Numbered from the stretch's first letter, positions 1 through 5,426 are shown. The stretch is 5,947 nt of DNA from Akkermansiaceae bacterium (GCA_028293225.1 JAQGPE010000516.1:1-5947); one strand, 5' to 3'. The notes: generated by a model from the sequence alone, not told the origin. Translations and numbers: made by a program.

Positions 1-458
1 CCCACCTGCGCCAGCAGTTCCTCAGCCTCCTGCCGCCGCCCGCTTTCACCGCGCAACTCCAGCGGCACCAGCACGTTCTCCAGCGCCGTCAACGTCGGGA
101 TCAGCTGGAAATTCTGGAAAACGAAGCCGACCGCCCGGTTGCGCAGCGCCGCCCGGGCATCCTGCCCCAGCGTCTCCAGCGCCTGCCCGTCCAGCTTCAC
201 ACTGCCCGCGCTGGCGTCGTCCAGACCCGCGCACAGGCCCAGCAGGGTGGTCTTGCCGCTGCCCGACGGCCCGATGATCGCGCAGGTCTCGCCCTCGTTC
301 AGCACCAGGTCGATCCCCTCCAGCACCGTCAGATCCCCCGCCGTGGTGCGGTGCGTCTTTCTTAAACCGCTGATCTCCAGGATGGGCAGTTTGACAGCAC
401 CCGCTGCGCCTCCTACCCTCGTGACCTCGATAACTTTTTCCGCAGATGATGAATTCAT
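1..458 (-). CDS. ybbA: ABC transporter ATP-binding protein, YbbA type (partial, runs off left edge)
   Basis: This is the N-terminal part, 152 codons, of an ATPase subunit that would energise a YbbP-like membrane protein acting on lipids or lipoproteins at the inner membrane. Reading leftward from ATG 458-456, the product starts MNSSSAEKVIEV. It shows Walker A GPSGSGKT at residues 63-70, AGLDD at 77-81, and the Q-loop segment VGFVFQNFQLIPT at 110-122 with Gln115. LENV and LRGES follow, all typical of the YbbA/LolD/MacB-type group. The signature LSGGQ, Walker B and H-loop would lie beyond position 1. The family is about 225-230 residues long, so roughly a third is missing. No other plausible start occurs in frame before the conserved core. 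The divergent neighbour is a tesA-type gene, the same pairing as ybbA/tesA of E. coli, which supports YbbA over LolD. The exact substrate is unknown. Confidence 0.88.
   Translation of the reverse strand, partial: MNSSSAEKVIEVTRVGGAAGAVKLPILEISGLRKTHRTTAGDLTVLEGIDLVLNEGETCAIIGPSGSGKTTLLGLCAGLDDASAGSVKLDGQALETLGQDARAALRNRAVGFVFQNFQLIPTLTALENVLVPLELRGESGRRQEAEELLAQV
391..419 (+). promoter_or_regulatory. Candidate sigma70-type promoter for tesA
   Basis: A perfect -35 hexamer TTGACA (391-396) is followed after exactly 17 bases by TACCCT (414-419), a weak -10 with 3 of 6 matches. Transcription would begin near 426, about 20 bases before the tesA start. The site lies inside the 5' coding part of the divergent ABC gene, which is required because the two genes leave no intergenic space. 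The strong -35 and good placement argue for it; the poor -10 argues against. Confidence 0.35.
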
Positions 459-1132
459 GTAAGGCGATGACGCTGGGGATCCTGCTGTTCGGTTCGGCGA
501 CCGGCGCACTATTAGCCGCTGACCCGGTGATTGCAAATGACGCCGTCAAGGCTCCCGCCCGCGTGATCGTCATCGGCGACAGCATCACCGCCGGTTATGG
601 CCTCGACCCCACCGAGGCCTATCCCGCCCTCCTGCAGAAAAAAGCCGACGCCGAGGGCCTCTCCGCCACCATCGTGAATGCCGGCGTCAGCGGCGACACC
701 ACCGCCGGCGGCCTGCGCCGCATCAACTGGGCGCTCGGCCAGGGCGCCGATGTCGTCATCCTCGCCCTCGGCGGCAACGACGGCCTGCGCGGCGTCGCGC
801 CCAAGGAGACCGAGGCCAATCTCGCCAAAATGGTCGACCAGGCCAAAGCCAAGGCCCCCGCCGCCGTCATCATCATCGCCGGCATGCAGATGCCCCCCAG
901 CATGGGCGAGGAATATGCCCGCGACTTCAGCGCCCTCTTTTCAAAAGTCGCCACCGACAAGAAAACCGAACTGGTGCCCTTCCTCCTCGCCGGAGTGGGC
1001 GGCGATCCGAAGCTGAACCAGGCCGACCGCATCCACCCGAATGTCGAAGGCCAGAAGATCGTCGCGGATAACATCTGGAAGGTTCTTCAGGGCGTCCTGA
1101 AATCCCGCACCGCCACCGCGGCCGCCAAGTAG
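446..1132 (+). CDS. tesA: GDSL/SGNH-family arylesterase / acyl-CoA thioesterase I / lysophospholipase L1
   Basis: A secreted serine hydrolase of 228 residues that cleaves ester or thioester bonds of acyl chains, lysophospholipids or aryl esters. All SGNH blocks are present: block I GDSITAGYG (44-52, nucleophile Ser46), block II SGDTTAGGL (82-90, oxyanion Gly83), block III GGNDGLRG (109-116, Asn111), and block V DRIHPN (194-199, Asp194 and His197). GGNDGLRG is the form seen in TesA. Residues 9-25 are a hydrophobic stretch ending LLAAD, after Lys6, consistent with a Sec signal peptide cut around residues 25-30 and a periplasmic location. The C-terminus ends in a short Lys/Ala tail. The start is ATG 446 or the adjacent ATG 449; ATG 467 is possible but would drop the basic n-region. 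No Shine-Dalgarno is visible. The gene is divergent from and overlapping with ybbA. Real substrate preference cannot be read from sequence. Confidence 0.93.
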   Translation: MMNSCKAMTLGILLFGSATGALLAADPVIANDAVKAPARVIVIGDSITAGYGLDPTEAYPALLQKKADAEGLSATIVNAGVSGDTTAGGLRRINWALGQGADVVILALGGNDGLRGVAPKETEANLAKMVDQAKAKAPAAVIIIAGMQMPPSMGEEYARDFSALFSKVATDKKTELVPFLLAGVGGDPKLNQADRIHPNVEGQKIVADNIWKVLQGVLKSRTATAAAK

Positions 1133-1299
1133 TCCGGCACCTATCCCGCTTTGCCGCCACCCCTGAAAGGCCTTCAGAAAAAAGGTCCGCCGCAAGAAGA
1201 CCGCCCTGGCCTCCGGGTGAAGTTCGAAGTCTTTTCCAGAAGCCCGGCCGCATGCTGGCCAAGTGGCTGACACGTCTTGTGGCTGCTCCGAGAAGCCCA

Positions 1300-1522
1300 C
1301 GGCTAAAGGCCGCACTTCCCTTTTCAGAGGGCCAAAGGCCCGGCCCGATACCAGCCTGGGGTGACTGAGCGCAGCGATGGAGCCCCAGGTCTACTACATC
1401 CGGCGAATGCCGCACGACGGACGCGCCCTCACGCCTCGCTTCTCCCTGCATCCCGCCGCGTCCGCTCTTCTCCCCGGCCCGCCTCTCTCTCTCCTCAAAC
1501 TCACCGGCCAAAGGCCGCACTT
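1300..1522. repeat. Short direct repeats CGGC(C/T)AAAGGCCGCACTT, three units
   Basis: CGGCTAAAGGCCGCACTT (1300-1317) and CGGCCAAAGGCCGCACTT (1505-1522) match at 17 of 18 positions, 205 bases apart. A third related unit, GGGCC-AAA-GGCCC, lies at 1329-1341. The 1505 and 1329 units are perfect 5-bp stems with an AAA loop. Spacing is irregular and the sequence between is not repeated, so this is neither a CRISPR nor a tandem array. The pattern fits scattered intergenic palindromic units. Confidence 0.6.
1353..1412. repeat. REP-like palindromic element with AGCGCAGCG loop
   Basis: A 7-bp perfect stem, CCTGGGG (1355-1361) with CCCCAGG (1383-1389), encloses a 21-base loop containing AGCGCAGCG (1368-1376). 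A second small hairpin, CGGC-GAAT-GCCG, follows at 1401-1412. The loop 9-mer recurs exactly at 5252-5260 inside another C/G-rich stem (CCCAGGGC/GCCCTGGG). Two stems of different sequence holding the same loop suggest members of one intergenic repeat family. There is no T-tract, so a terminator role is unlikely. Confidence 0.55.
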
Positions 1523-1623
1523 TCAAAGAACCCGCAAAAAATCCCGCCCACCTGTCCTGAACCCCGCACCCTGTTCGTCGCTTCAATGACTCCAGATCTC
1601 TCCACCCAAACCACACCACCATC

Positions 1624-2115
1624 ATGAAATCCCAAATCACTCCCTGCCTCTGGTTCGACAGCATCGCAGAAGAAGCCGCCAACTACTACCTCTCCATCTT
1701 CCCGAACTCGAAGATCACCTCCATCGCCTACTACCCCGACACCGGCAAAGAGGAACACGGCAAGGACGCCGGCGAAGTTCTCACCGTCTCCTTCGAACTC
1801 GATGGCGCGCCCTTCACCGCTCTGAACGCCGGCCCCTCCTTCAAGTTCACCGAAGCCGTCTCCTTCCAGGTCGAATGCGACACCCAGGAGGAAATCGACT
1901 ATTACTGGGACAAGCTCTCCGCCGGCGGTCCTCCCGAAGCCCAGATCTGCGGCTGGGTGAAGGACAAGTACGGCCTCTCCTGGCAGATCTTCCCCTCCAT
2001 CATGCCGAAGTTCCTCACCGACCCGGACACCGGCAAAGCCGCTCGCGCCATGGCCGCCATGATGAAGATGAAGAAACTCGACATCGCCGAACTCCAGCGG
2101 GCCTTCAACGGGTGA
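1624..2115 (+). CDS. VOC superfamily (glyoxalase-fold) protein, PhnB / 3-demethylubiquinone-methyltransferase-like family
   Basis: A 163-residue cytosolic protein of the PhnB-like branch (Pfam 3-dmu-9_3-mt), a normal length for one-domain members. Family signatures in order: CLWFDSIAEEAANYYLSIFP at 8-27 with NSK next; FTALNAGPSFKFTEA at 64-78; FQVEC at 81-85; DYYWDKL at 92-98; and CGWVKDKYGLSWQIFP at 109-124. The C-terminal helix has an alternating AMAAMMKMKKLDI run (142-154). The methyltransferase name attached to this family is historical; most members have no proven reaction, so I assign the fold only. The start ATG 1624 opens MKSQITPCLWF, the usual family N-terminus. Its leader is CA-rich (CCAAACCACACCACCATC) without a Shine-Dalgarno. 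It stands alone between two repeat-bearing spacers, so context gives no substrate hint. Confidence 0.9.
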   Translation: MKSQITPCLWFDSIAEEAANYYLSIFPNSKITSIAYYPDTGKEEHGKDAGEVLTVSFELDGAPFTALNAGPSFKFTEAVSFQVECDTQEEIDYYWDKLSAGGPPEAQICGWVKDKYGLSWQIFPSIMPKFLTDPDTGKAARAMAAMMKMKKLDIAELQRAFNG

Positions 2116-2238
2116 GCCCGGGGTCGGGGGAGGGATGAAGGGCCAGGGCGGCAGCCGAGGGGGCATTCATTGCTGTCCCATGGCCCGGCCGGAGAAGCAG
2201 CTCACCGCCCCAGGCTCCGCCTTTCCTTCAACCCCGGT

Positions 2239-2293
2239 TACTACCCGTGCCGTAGGTAAGCGCGCCCGGTCTGTCTGTCTGCATCCGGACCGG
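2239..2293. repeat. Composite palindromic repeat, copy 1
   Basis: TACTACCCGTGCCGTAGG (2239-2256) matches 5271-5288 at 17 of 18 bases. Nine bases later comes CCGGTC (2266-2271), pairing with GACCGG (2288-2293) around a 16-base loop. In the other copy CCGGTC stands eight bases after the shared box and its GACCG partner follows at once. The same order of box and stem indicates two diverged copies of one intergenic element rather than a chance match. In this copy the box hairpin has decayed to TACC/GGTA (2242-2245, 2255-2258). Confidence 0.6.
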
Positions 2294-2356
2294 CCGCACC
2301 GGGTTCTGTCCTAACGGAAACATATCCTTGCTTCTCTCCCGCCGGGAGCATACACG

Positions 2357-2380
2357 CGGGATGGCTTATCCCGGTAAAAT
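2357..2380 (+). promoter_or_regulatory. Inverted repeat beside a -10-like box upstream of aqpZ
   Basis: CGGGAT (2357-2362) and ATCCCG (2368-2373) form a perfect 6-bp inverted repeat around GGCTT. TAAAAT (2375-2380), with 5 of 6 matches to TATAAT, follows immediately. There is no good -35 at 16-18 bases. The site lies about 120 bases before the aqpZ start. It could be an operator or promoter region, or just a small hairpin; the evidence is position and symmetry only. Confidence 0.25.
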
Positions 2381-2498
2381 ACGCGTGAAAACGGCGGCAG
2401 TCATGGGCGGTTGCTCATGATCGGCGTGGTTGTCATGCCGCGTTCCTCACGGAGGCCGGGCAATTCAGAAAGCGACAACATCAAACAACAGATCGTTT

Positions 2499-3188
2499 AT
2501 GAAACAATACGGCGCGGAATTCTTCGGGACATTTTGGCTGGTTCTCGGCGGTTGCGGCAGTGCGGTCCTGGCGGCCGGCTTTCCCACCCTCGGCATCGGC
2601 TTCGTCGGGGTCGCCTTGGCCTTCGGTCTGACCGTCCTGACCATGGCCTATGCCATCGGTCACATATCGGGATGTCATCTGAACCCCGCGGTCTCCGTCG
2701 GCCTGTGGCTCGGGGGGAGATTTCCTTCCTCGAAGCTCCTGCCCTACATCCTGGCACAGGTGGCCGGTGGCATCGCGGGAGCGGGGGTTCTCTACCTCAT
2801 CGCATCCGGCAAGGCGGGTTTCAGCCTGGCGGGCGGCTTCGCTTCGAACGGCTACGCGGATCATTCTCCGGATCACTACTCCATGGCGTCGGCCTTCATC
2901 ACGGAAGTGGTCATGACCGCCATGTTCCTGCTCATCATCCTGGGCGCCACGGACAAGCGCGCACCCCAGGGCTTCGCGCCCATCGCCATCGGCTTGGGCC
3001 TGACCCTCATTCACCTCATCAGCATTCCGGTGACGAATACGTCGGTCAATCCGGCCCGCAGCACCGCCGTGGCGATCTTCACCGGTGGCTGGGCACTGAG
3101 CCAATTGTGGCTGTTCTGGGTCGCCCCCATCGTGGGCGGTGCTCTCGGCGCGGTGGTCTATCGCTCCCTGAGTGAAGAAAAGAGCTGA
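2499..3188 (+). CDS. aqpZ: Aquaporin Z, water channel
   Basis: An inner-membrane tetrameric water channel of 229 residues; E. coli AqpZ has 231. Six membrane helices are evident, with two half-helices carrying HLNPA (60-64) and SVNPAR (182-187). The ar/R filter residues of AqpZ are all present: Phe42, His172, Thr181 and Arg187, which predicts water selectivity rather than glycerol transport. Long stretches match the AqpZ pattern, such as [20 protein letters not shown] (9-28) and [20 protein letters not shown] (172-191). Cys59 replaces the usual Gly in HISGGH just before the first NPA. ATG 2499 is chosen because [13 protein letters not shown] aligns with the family start; the open frame continues upstream but without family similarity. 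No Shine-Dalgarno is near; GGAGG at 2451 is too far. The gene converges on the alcohol dehydrogenase gene, with a terminator between them. Confidence 0.95.
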   Translation: MKQYGAEFFGTFWLVLGGCGSAVLAAGFPTLGIGFVGVALAFGLTVLTMAYAIGHISGCHLNPAVSVGLWLGGRFPSSKLLPYILAQVAGGIAGAGVLYLIASGKAGFSLAGGFASNGYADHSPDHYSMASAFITEVVMTAMFLLIILGATDKRAPQGFAPIAIGLGLTLIHLISIPVTNTSVNPARSTAVAIFTGGWALSQLWLFWVAPIVGGALGAVVYRSLSEEKS

Positions 3189-3211
3189 CCACTCCCGGCC
3201 TCCGGACCCGG

Positions 3212-3245
3212 AAAAAAGGCGGCCCCCGATCCCGGGAGCCGCCTT
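3212..3245 (-). terminator. Rho-independent terminator of the alcohol dehydrogenase gene
   Basis: On the minus strand, AAGGCGGC (3245-3238) pairs with GCCGCCTT (3223-3216), a perfect 8-bp stem. Three further G-C pairs follow inside after one mismatch. The stem runs straight into six T (3217-3212). It lies 26 bases past the dehydrogenase stop codon. On the plus strand only TT follows the stem, so it would terminate aqpZ transcripts less well. Confidence 0.85.
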
Positions 3246-3271
3246 GAGCCAAGCGCGAACCGGCCGGCCAA

Positions 3272-4480
3272 TCAGGCGGCTTTGGTCTGCCGCTTGGTCC
3301 CGTTGAAGATCTCCACGATCTGCCCGACCGAGATCGGACCCAGCGCTTCGAGCTGGGTGCCGTCGCCGTAGGTCTTCACCGCATACTCGGCGATCGCCTG
3401 GTGGTCGTCCTCGTGGAAGCCGAGATCCGTCAGCGACTGCAGCAGGCCGTTGTCCGCCAGCCACTGCTCGAAGCGGATGATGAATCCCTCCGCCTTCGCC
3501 GCTTCATCCCCCGTGAGTCCGAACAGCCGCTCCCCGAGCTGGGCGAAGCGCTCCTGCGCCCGGCCCTGCTGGATCAGCCAGCGGAAGTACGACGGATACA
3601 GGGTCGCCAATCCACGGCCGTGAGCCAGATCCGGCACGAAGCCGCTGAGCGCGTGCTCGATCGAGTGCAGCACGAACTGCGAGTTCTGGCGCCCCGCCAC
3701 CTGGTAATCGTTCAGTGCCAGCGTAGAGGCCCACAGCAGGTTGCCGCGCAGATTCACATCGTCCGGATTCTTCAGCAGCTTCGGCAGCGTCTCCAGCACC
3801 GTGGCCATCACCCCTTCGGAGTGCCGGTCCGCCAGCAGCGAGCCGCTGCCGCCGAGCAGGTAGTTTTCAAAAACATGGCTCAGGATGTCCGCCGCGCCAT
3901 CGCGGGTGGTGGTCGGGGAAAGCCCGGTGGTGAACGCCGGGTTCAACCAAGCCGTCAGCGGCTTGAGGAACTCCGCCGCCAGGATCGATTTACCCTTCGC
4001 TTCACGGTTCGAAATCACCGCATAGGGCGTCACCTCGGAAGCCGTGGCCGCCGTGGTCGGCACCGCCGCGATCGGCAGGGCGCCCTGCAACTGGAAGGCC
4101 TTCGGCTCACCCAGCACAAACGGCCAGATGTCGGCTTCACCGGATTTCGCCAGAGCCGCGATGGCCTTGGACGCGTCCATGACGGAACCGCCTCCGACCG
4201 CGACCACGAAATCGGCGCCGGCTTTTTTCAATTCCACGGTGGCCCGGTCGATCGTCGCCGACTCCGGGTTCGGCTCGATGCCGCTGAAGAAGGTGGTCTT
4301 CACTCCGGCCGCTTCCAGCGCCCCGGACACTTCGCCCAGATAGCCCAGCCGCTCCACCGTGCCGCCACCGGTGACGACAAAGGCGTGCTTGCCCAGCTTT
4401 GCCGTGGCTTCCGCGAAAGCCGTCAATTGATCCGCACCAAAGAAAATCCGGGTCGGAGTGTAGATGCTGAATGAGTTCAT
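3272..4480 (-). CDS. Iron-containing (group III) alcohol dehydrogenase, probably NADP(H)-dependent aldehyde/ketone reductase
   Basis: A 402-residue cytosolic enzyme interconverting alcohols and aldehydes or ketones, of usual length for the YqhD/BdhA-type branch. The N-terminus YTPTRIFFGADQL (7-19) and the cofactor loop VVTGGGTVERLGYL (35-48) come first. The loop carries glycines and no acidic residue where NAD-specific FucO has Asp39, which suggests NADP(H). Then come GGGSVMD (96-102) and PTTAATASEVT (141-151). Metal ligands are Asp198 and His202 in DGAADILSH, His272 in LHSIEH and His287 in LAHG; His276 matches the conserved active-site histidine. The 272-287 spacing is 15, one more than the 14 of FucO and YqhD. 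The sequence ends TKRQTKAA. ATG 4480 gives the family N-terminus, without a Shine-Dalgarno. The marR gene lies upstream on the same strand, 171 bases away, with a palindrome in the gap. The substrate is unknown; aldehyde detoxification or fermentative reduction are both possible. Confidence 0.92.
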   Translation of the reverse strand: MNSFSIYTPTRIFFGADQLTAFAEATAKLGKHAFVVTGGGTVERLGYLGEVSGALEAAGVKTTFFSGIEPNPESATIDRATVELKKAGADFVVAVGGGSVMDASKAIAALAKSGEADIWPFVLGEPKAFQLQGALPIAAVPTTAATASEVTPYAVISNREAKGKSILAAEFLKPLTAWLNPAFTTGLSPTTTRDGAADILSHVFENYLLGGSGSLLADRHSEGVMATVLETLPKLLKNPDDVNLRGNLLWASTLALNDYQVAGRQNSQFVLHSIEHALSGFVPDLAHGRGLATLYPSYFRWLIQQGRAQERFAQLGERLFGLTGDEAAKAEGFIIRFEQWLADNGLLQSLTDLGFHEDDHQAIAEYAVKTYGDGTQLEALGPISVGQIVEIFNGTKRQTKAA

Positions 4481-4623
4481 GGTCGAATGGATGGTTTGGT
4501 TGGTTGTATGGATACTAGGGAGAGTTTCAGAGCCCGGCCTCCGATGGTGGCATGGCTTGCCTTTGGGGCGTGATCAGCCCGCTGTGACGAAAAAAGTCAG
4601 GAAGAGCAGCGCAGGAAATTTTA

Positions 4624-4641
4624 GTGTATATGCACATATAA
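4624..4641. promoter_or_regulatory. Candidate MarR operator upstream of the dehydrogenase gene
   Basis: GTGTATATGCACATATAA contains a perfect 6-bp inverted repeat, TATATG-CA-CATATA (4627-4640), in an AT-rich island, and also GTG-N6-CAC. It agrees with 5120-5137, at the marR start, at 14 of 18 positions, including the run TATGCAC and GTG-N6-CAC with the same dyad centre. Size and symmetry fit MarR-family sites. On the minus strand it overlaps -10-like TATACA and is adjacent to TAAAAT, so binding could block dehydrogenase transcription. It lies 143 bases before that start codon. No good -35 is seen. Confidence 0.5.
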
Positions 4642-4651
4642 GGGGAGAAAT

Positions 4652-5110
4652 TCAGCTCAGCGTGTCGGCCAGGCGTCTCAGGTCGTTGATCAGCCGGTTC
4701 GTCGCTTCAGAGCCGAACATCGCTTCGATCCGGTCCTGAATCGCGCACCAGGCCGGGAAGCCTTCTGCCAGAATCTTGGTTCCTTTCTCGGTCAGCTCGA
4801 TCCGCTTCTCCCGTTGGTCTTCACCACGGGTCACCGTCAGAAAGCCGTCCTTCTCCAGCGGCGCCAGGTTCCGGGTCAGCGTCGTGCGTTCCACATCCAG
4901 TTGCTTCGCCAATTCCTGCACCGTGGCCGGCTGCACCTTGGTCAGGGCATACAGGAGGGAAAACTGGGTGTTTCTCAGACCCATGAAGCGGTAGGCGTCA
5001 TCGTAAACCTGCGACACCAGCCGCGATGCCCGCCGCAGATTGAAAGCCAGACACACCTCGTCCACGTCCTCCGAGGAACGGGTGGGGGCAGGTTTGGACC
5101 GGCGGGGCAT
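4652..5110 (-). CDS. MarR-family transcriptional regulator
   Basis: A 152-residue dimeric winged-helix regulator of the MarR family, usual length. Numbering from ATG 5110 (MPRRSKPAPT): the N-terminal dimer helix contains CLAFNLRRASRLVSQVYDDA (20-39), GLRNTQFSLLYAL follows at 44-56, and the recognition helix region ATVQELAKQLDVERTTLTRN spans 62-81. LEKDGFL (85-91) precedes the wing TRGEDQREKRIELTEKG (94-110), which has the family DxR core. Cys20 sits near where OhrR-type members carry their sensing cysteine, but the alignment is offset by two residues, so redox sensing is only a suggestion. An upstream in-frame GTG at 5131 would add seven residues; I prefer the ATG because the palindrome at 5120-5137 then lies in the leader. 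Gene order marR-adh on one strand and matched palindromes suggest that it regulates adh and itself. Confidence 0.92.
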   Translation of the reverse strand: MPRRSKPAPTRSSEDVDEVCLAFNLRRASRLVSQVYDDAYRFMGLRNTQFSLLYALTKVQPATVQELAKQLDVERTTLTRNLAPLEKDGFLTVTRGEDQREKRIELTEKGTKILAEGFPAWCAIQDRIEAMFGSEATNRLINDLRRLADTLS

Positions 5111-5119
5111 GCGGGAAAT

Positions 5120-5137
5120 GTGCGTATGCACGTAAAA
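5120..5137. promoter_or_regulatory. Candidate MarR autoregulatory operator
   Basis: The 18-mer holds GTGC-GTAT-GCAC (5120-5131), a 4-bp inverted repeat, and matches the site at 4624-4641 at 14 of 18 positions with the same GTG-N6-CAC dyad. On the minus strand TTGACC (5144-5139, 5 of 6 to the -35 consensus) adjoins it, so the site would lie just downstream of a -35, where repressors often bind. No good -10 is apparent at 17 bases. It ends ten bases before ATG 5110. Confidence 0.45.
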
Positions 5138-5144
5138 AGGTCAA

Positions 5145-5164
5145 CGGAATTATTTTCCGATCGG
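5145..5164. promoter_or_regulatory. Overlapping inverted repeats upstream of marR
   Basis: CGGAA-TTATT-TTCCG (5145-5159) is a perfect 5-bp inverted repeat, and CCGATCGG (5157-5164) is a perfect 8-base palindrome sharing its end. Both lie just upstream, on the minus strand, of the marR -35-like TTGACC. They may be further regulator sites in the marR promoter region. This rests on symmetry and place only. Confidence 0.25.
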
Positions 5165-5216
5165 TACAAATAGCGGTTCCCGGTCCGCGTGAGGCACGCA
5201 TGGCGATTTGTCCTGC

Positions 5217-5328
5217 CGTCCTAAAAGGACGACTCATAAAAGCCCAGGGCAAGCGCAGCGCCGCCCTGGGTACGACCCGTGCCGTAGGCACGCACTCCGG
5301 TCGCTCGCGACCGCTCCCGGCACGCGGG
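5217..5328. repeat. Cluster of four hairpins including composite palindromic repeat, copy 2
   Basis: Four stems lie in a row between the hxlR stop and the marR start. CGTCC-TAAAA-GGACG spans 5217-5231. CCCAGGGC/GCCCTGGG (5243-5250, 5263-5270) encloses a loop with AGCGCAGCG. CGTGCC-GTA-GGCACG spans 5278-5292. CGGTCGC-TC-GCGACCG spans 5298-5313. CGTGCCG (5278-5284) can instead pair with CGGCACG (5318-5324), folding the last stem inside a larger cruciform. The box at 5271-5288 and the following CCGGTC stem repeat the element at 2239-2293; the AGCGCAGCG loop repeats that at 1368-1376. This looks like a composite REP/BIME-type cluster. None of the stems is followed by a T-tract. Confidence 0.65.
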
Positions 5329-5426
5329 ACGCGCCATTCCCGTCACGCATGCCATTCCTTGTCCAACGAGCCGGCGAGGGGATTCTCGTCAGCCCCCGCC
5401 AAATTACTAGAAATGCAGTATCAAAA

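Larger units (their letters stand above)
1133..1623. other. Gene-free spacer with palindromic repeats, between tesA and the VOC gene
   Basis: I find no credible gene in these 491 bases. The open frames here have no recognisable product. They begin inside repeats or are continuations of frames antisense to the flanking genes. The spacer holds three GGC(C/T)AAAGGCC units (about 1300, 1330 and 1505), a CCTGGGG/CCCCAGG hairpin at 1355-1389 and a CGGC/GCCG hairpin at 1401-1412. The last 60 bases before ATG 1624 are C- and A-rich without a purine-rich ribosome site. AGAAGCCC occurs twice (1238 and 1291). No terminator with a T-tract follows tesA. Confidence 0.6.
2116..2498. other. Gene-free spacer and leader of aqpZ
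   Basis: These 383 bases hold no gene I can support. The left part contains one copy of a composite palindromic repeat (2239-2293) with a short (TCTG)x3 run at 2270-2281. The right part is probably the promoter and leader of aqpZ, with an inverted repeat next to a -10-like hexamer at 2357-2380. The frame upstream of aqpZ stays open back to ATG 2430, but that extension (beginning [10 protein letters not shown]) does not resemble an aquaporin N-terminus. No T-tract terminator follows the VOC gene. Confidence 0.55.

Noticed and set aside
46..588. 180-codon minus-strand frame at the left edge
   Set aside because: It overlaps the ABC gene in another frame; the true frame (458 to 1) carries Walker A and Q-loop. 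It simply was not closed because it runs off the window.
1163..1177. CTGAA-AGGCC-TTCAG hairpin after tesA considered as terminator
   Set aside because: The stem is only five pairs and on the plus strand is followed by A, not T; on the minus strand it is followed by G/C-rich DNA.
1300..1522. CRISPR array
   Set aside because: Only two good repeats of 18 bases, 205 bases apart with no regular spacers, and no cas-like gene in the window.
927..1682. 251-codon open frame on the minus strand across the end of tesA and the repeat spacer
   Set aside because: It is antisense to the clearly real tesA, its product is low-complexity Arg/Gly-rich with no known motif, and it runs through repeats; long chance frames are common in GC-rich DNA.
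2411..3175. 254-codon plus-strand frame over aqpZ
   Set aside because: It is out of frame with the aquaporin coding sequence, and its translation is an Arg/Gly/His-rich shadow.
2481..3464. 327-codon open frame on the minus strand spanning aqpZ and the end of adh
   Set aside because: It is antisense to the strong aquaporin gene, overlaps the adh C-terminus and crosses the adh terminator; its composition is that of a shadow frame.
3401..4474. 357-codon open frame on the plus strand opposite adh
   Set aside because: It lies almost entirely within the dehydrogenase gene, which has all family motifs; this product is Arg/Gln-rich with no motif.
4585..4599. TGAC-GAAAAAA-GTCA in the marR-adh gap, considered as a terminator of marR or a second operator
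   Set aside because: The T-run on the minus strand lies inside the loop rather than after the stem, and a 4-bp dyad is too short to argue from.
5373..5400. GGCGAGGGG / CCCCCGCC hairpin below hxlR considered as its terminator
   Set aside because: The stem is imperfect and no T-tract follows on the minus strand; it may be part of the repeat region.
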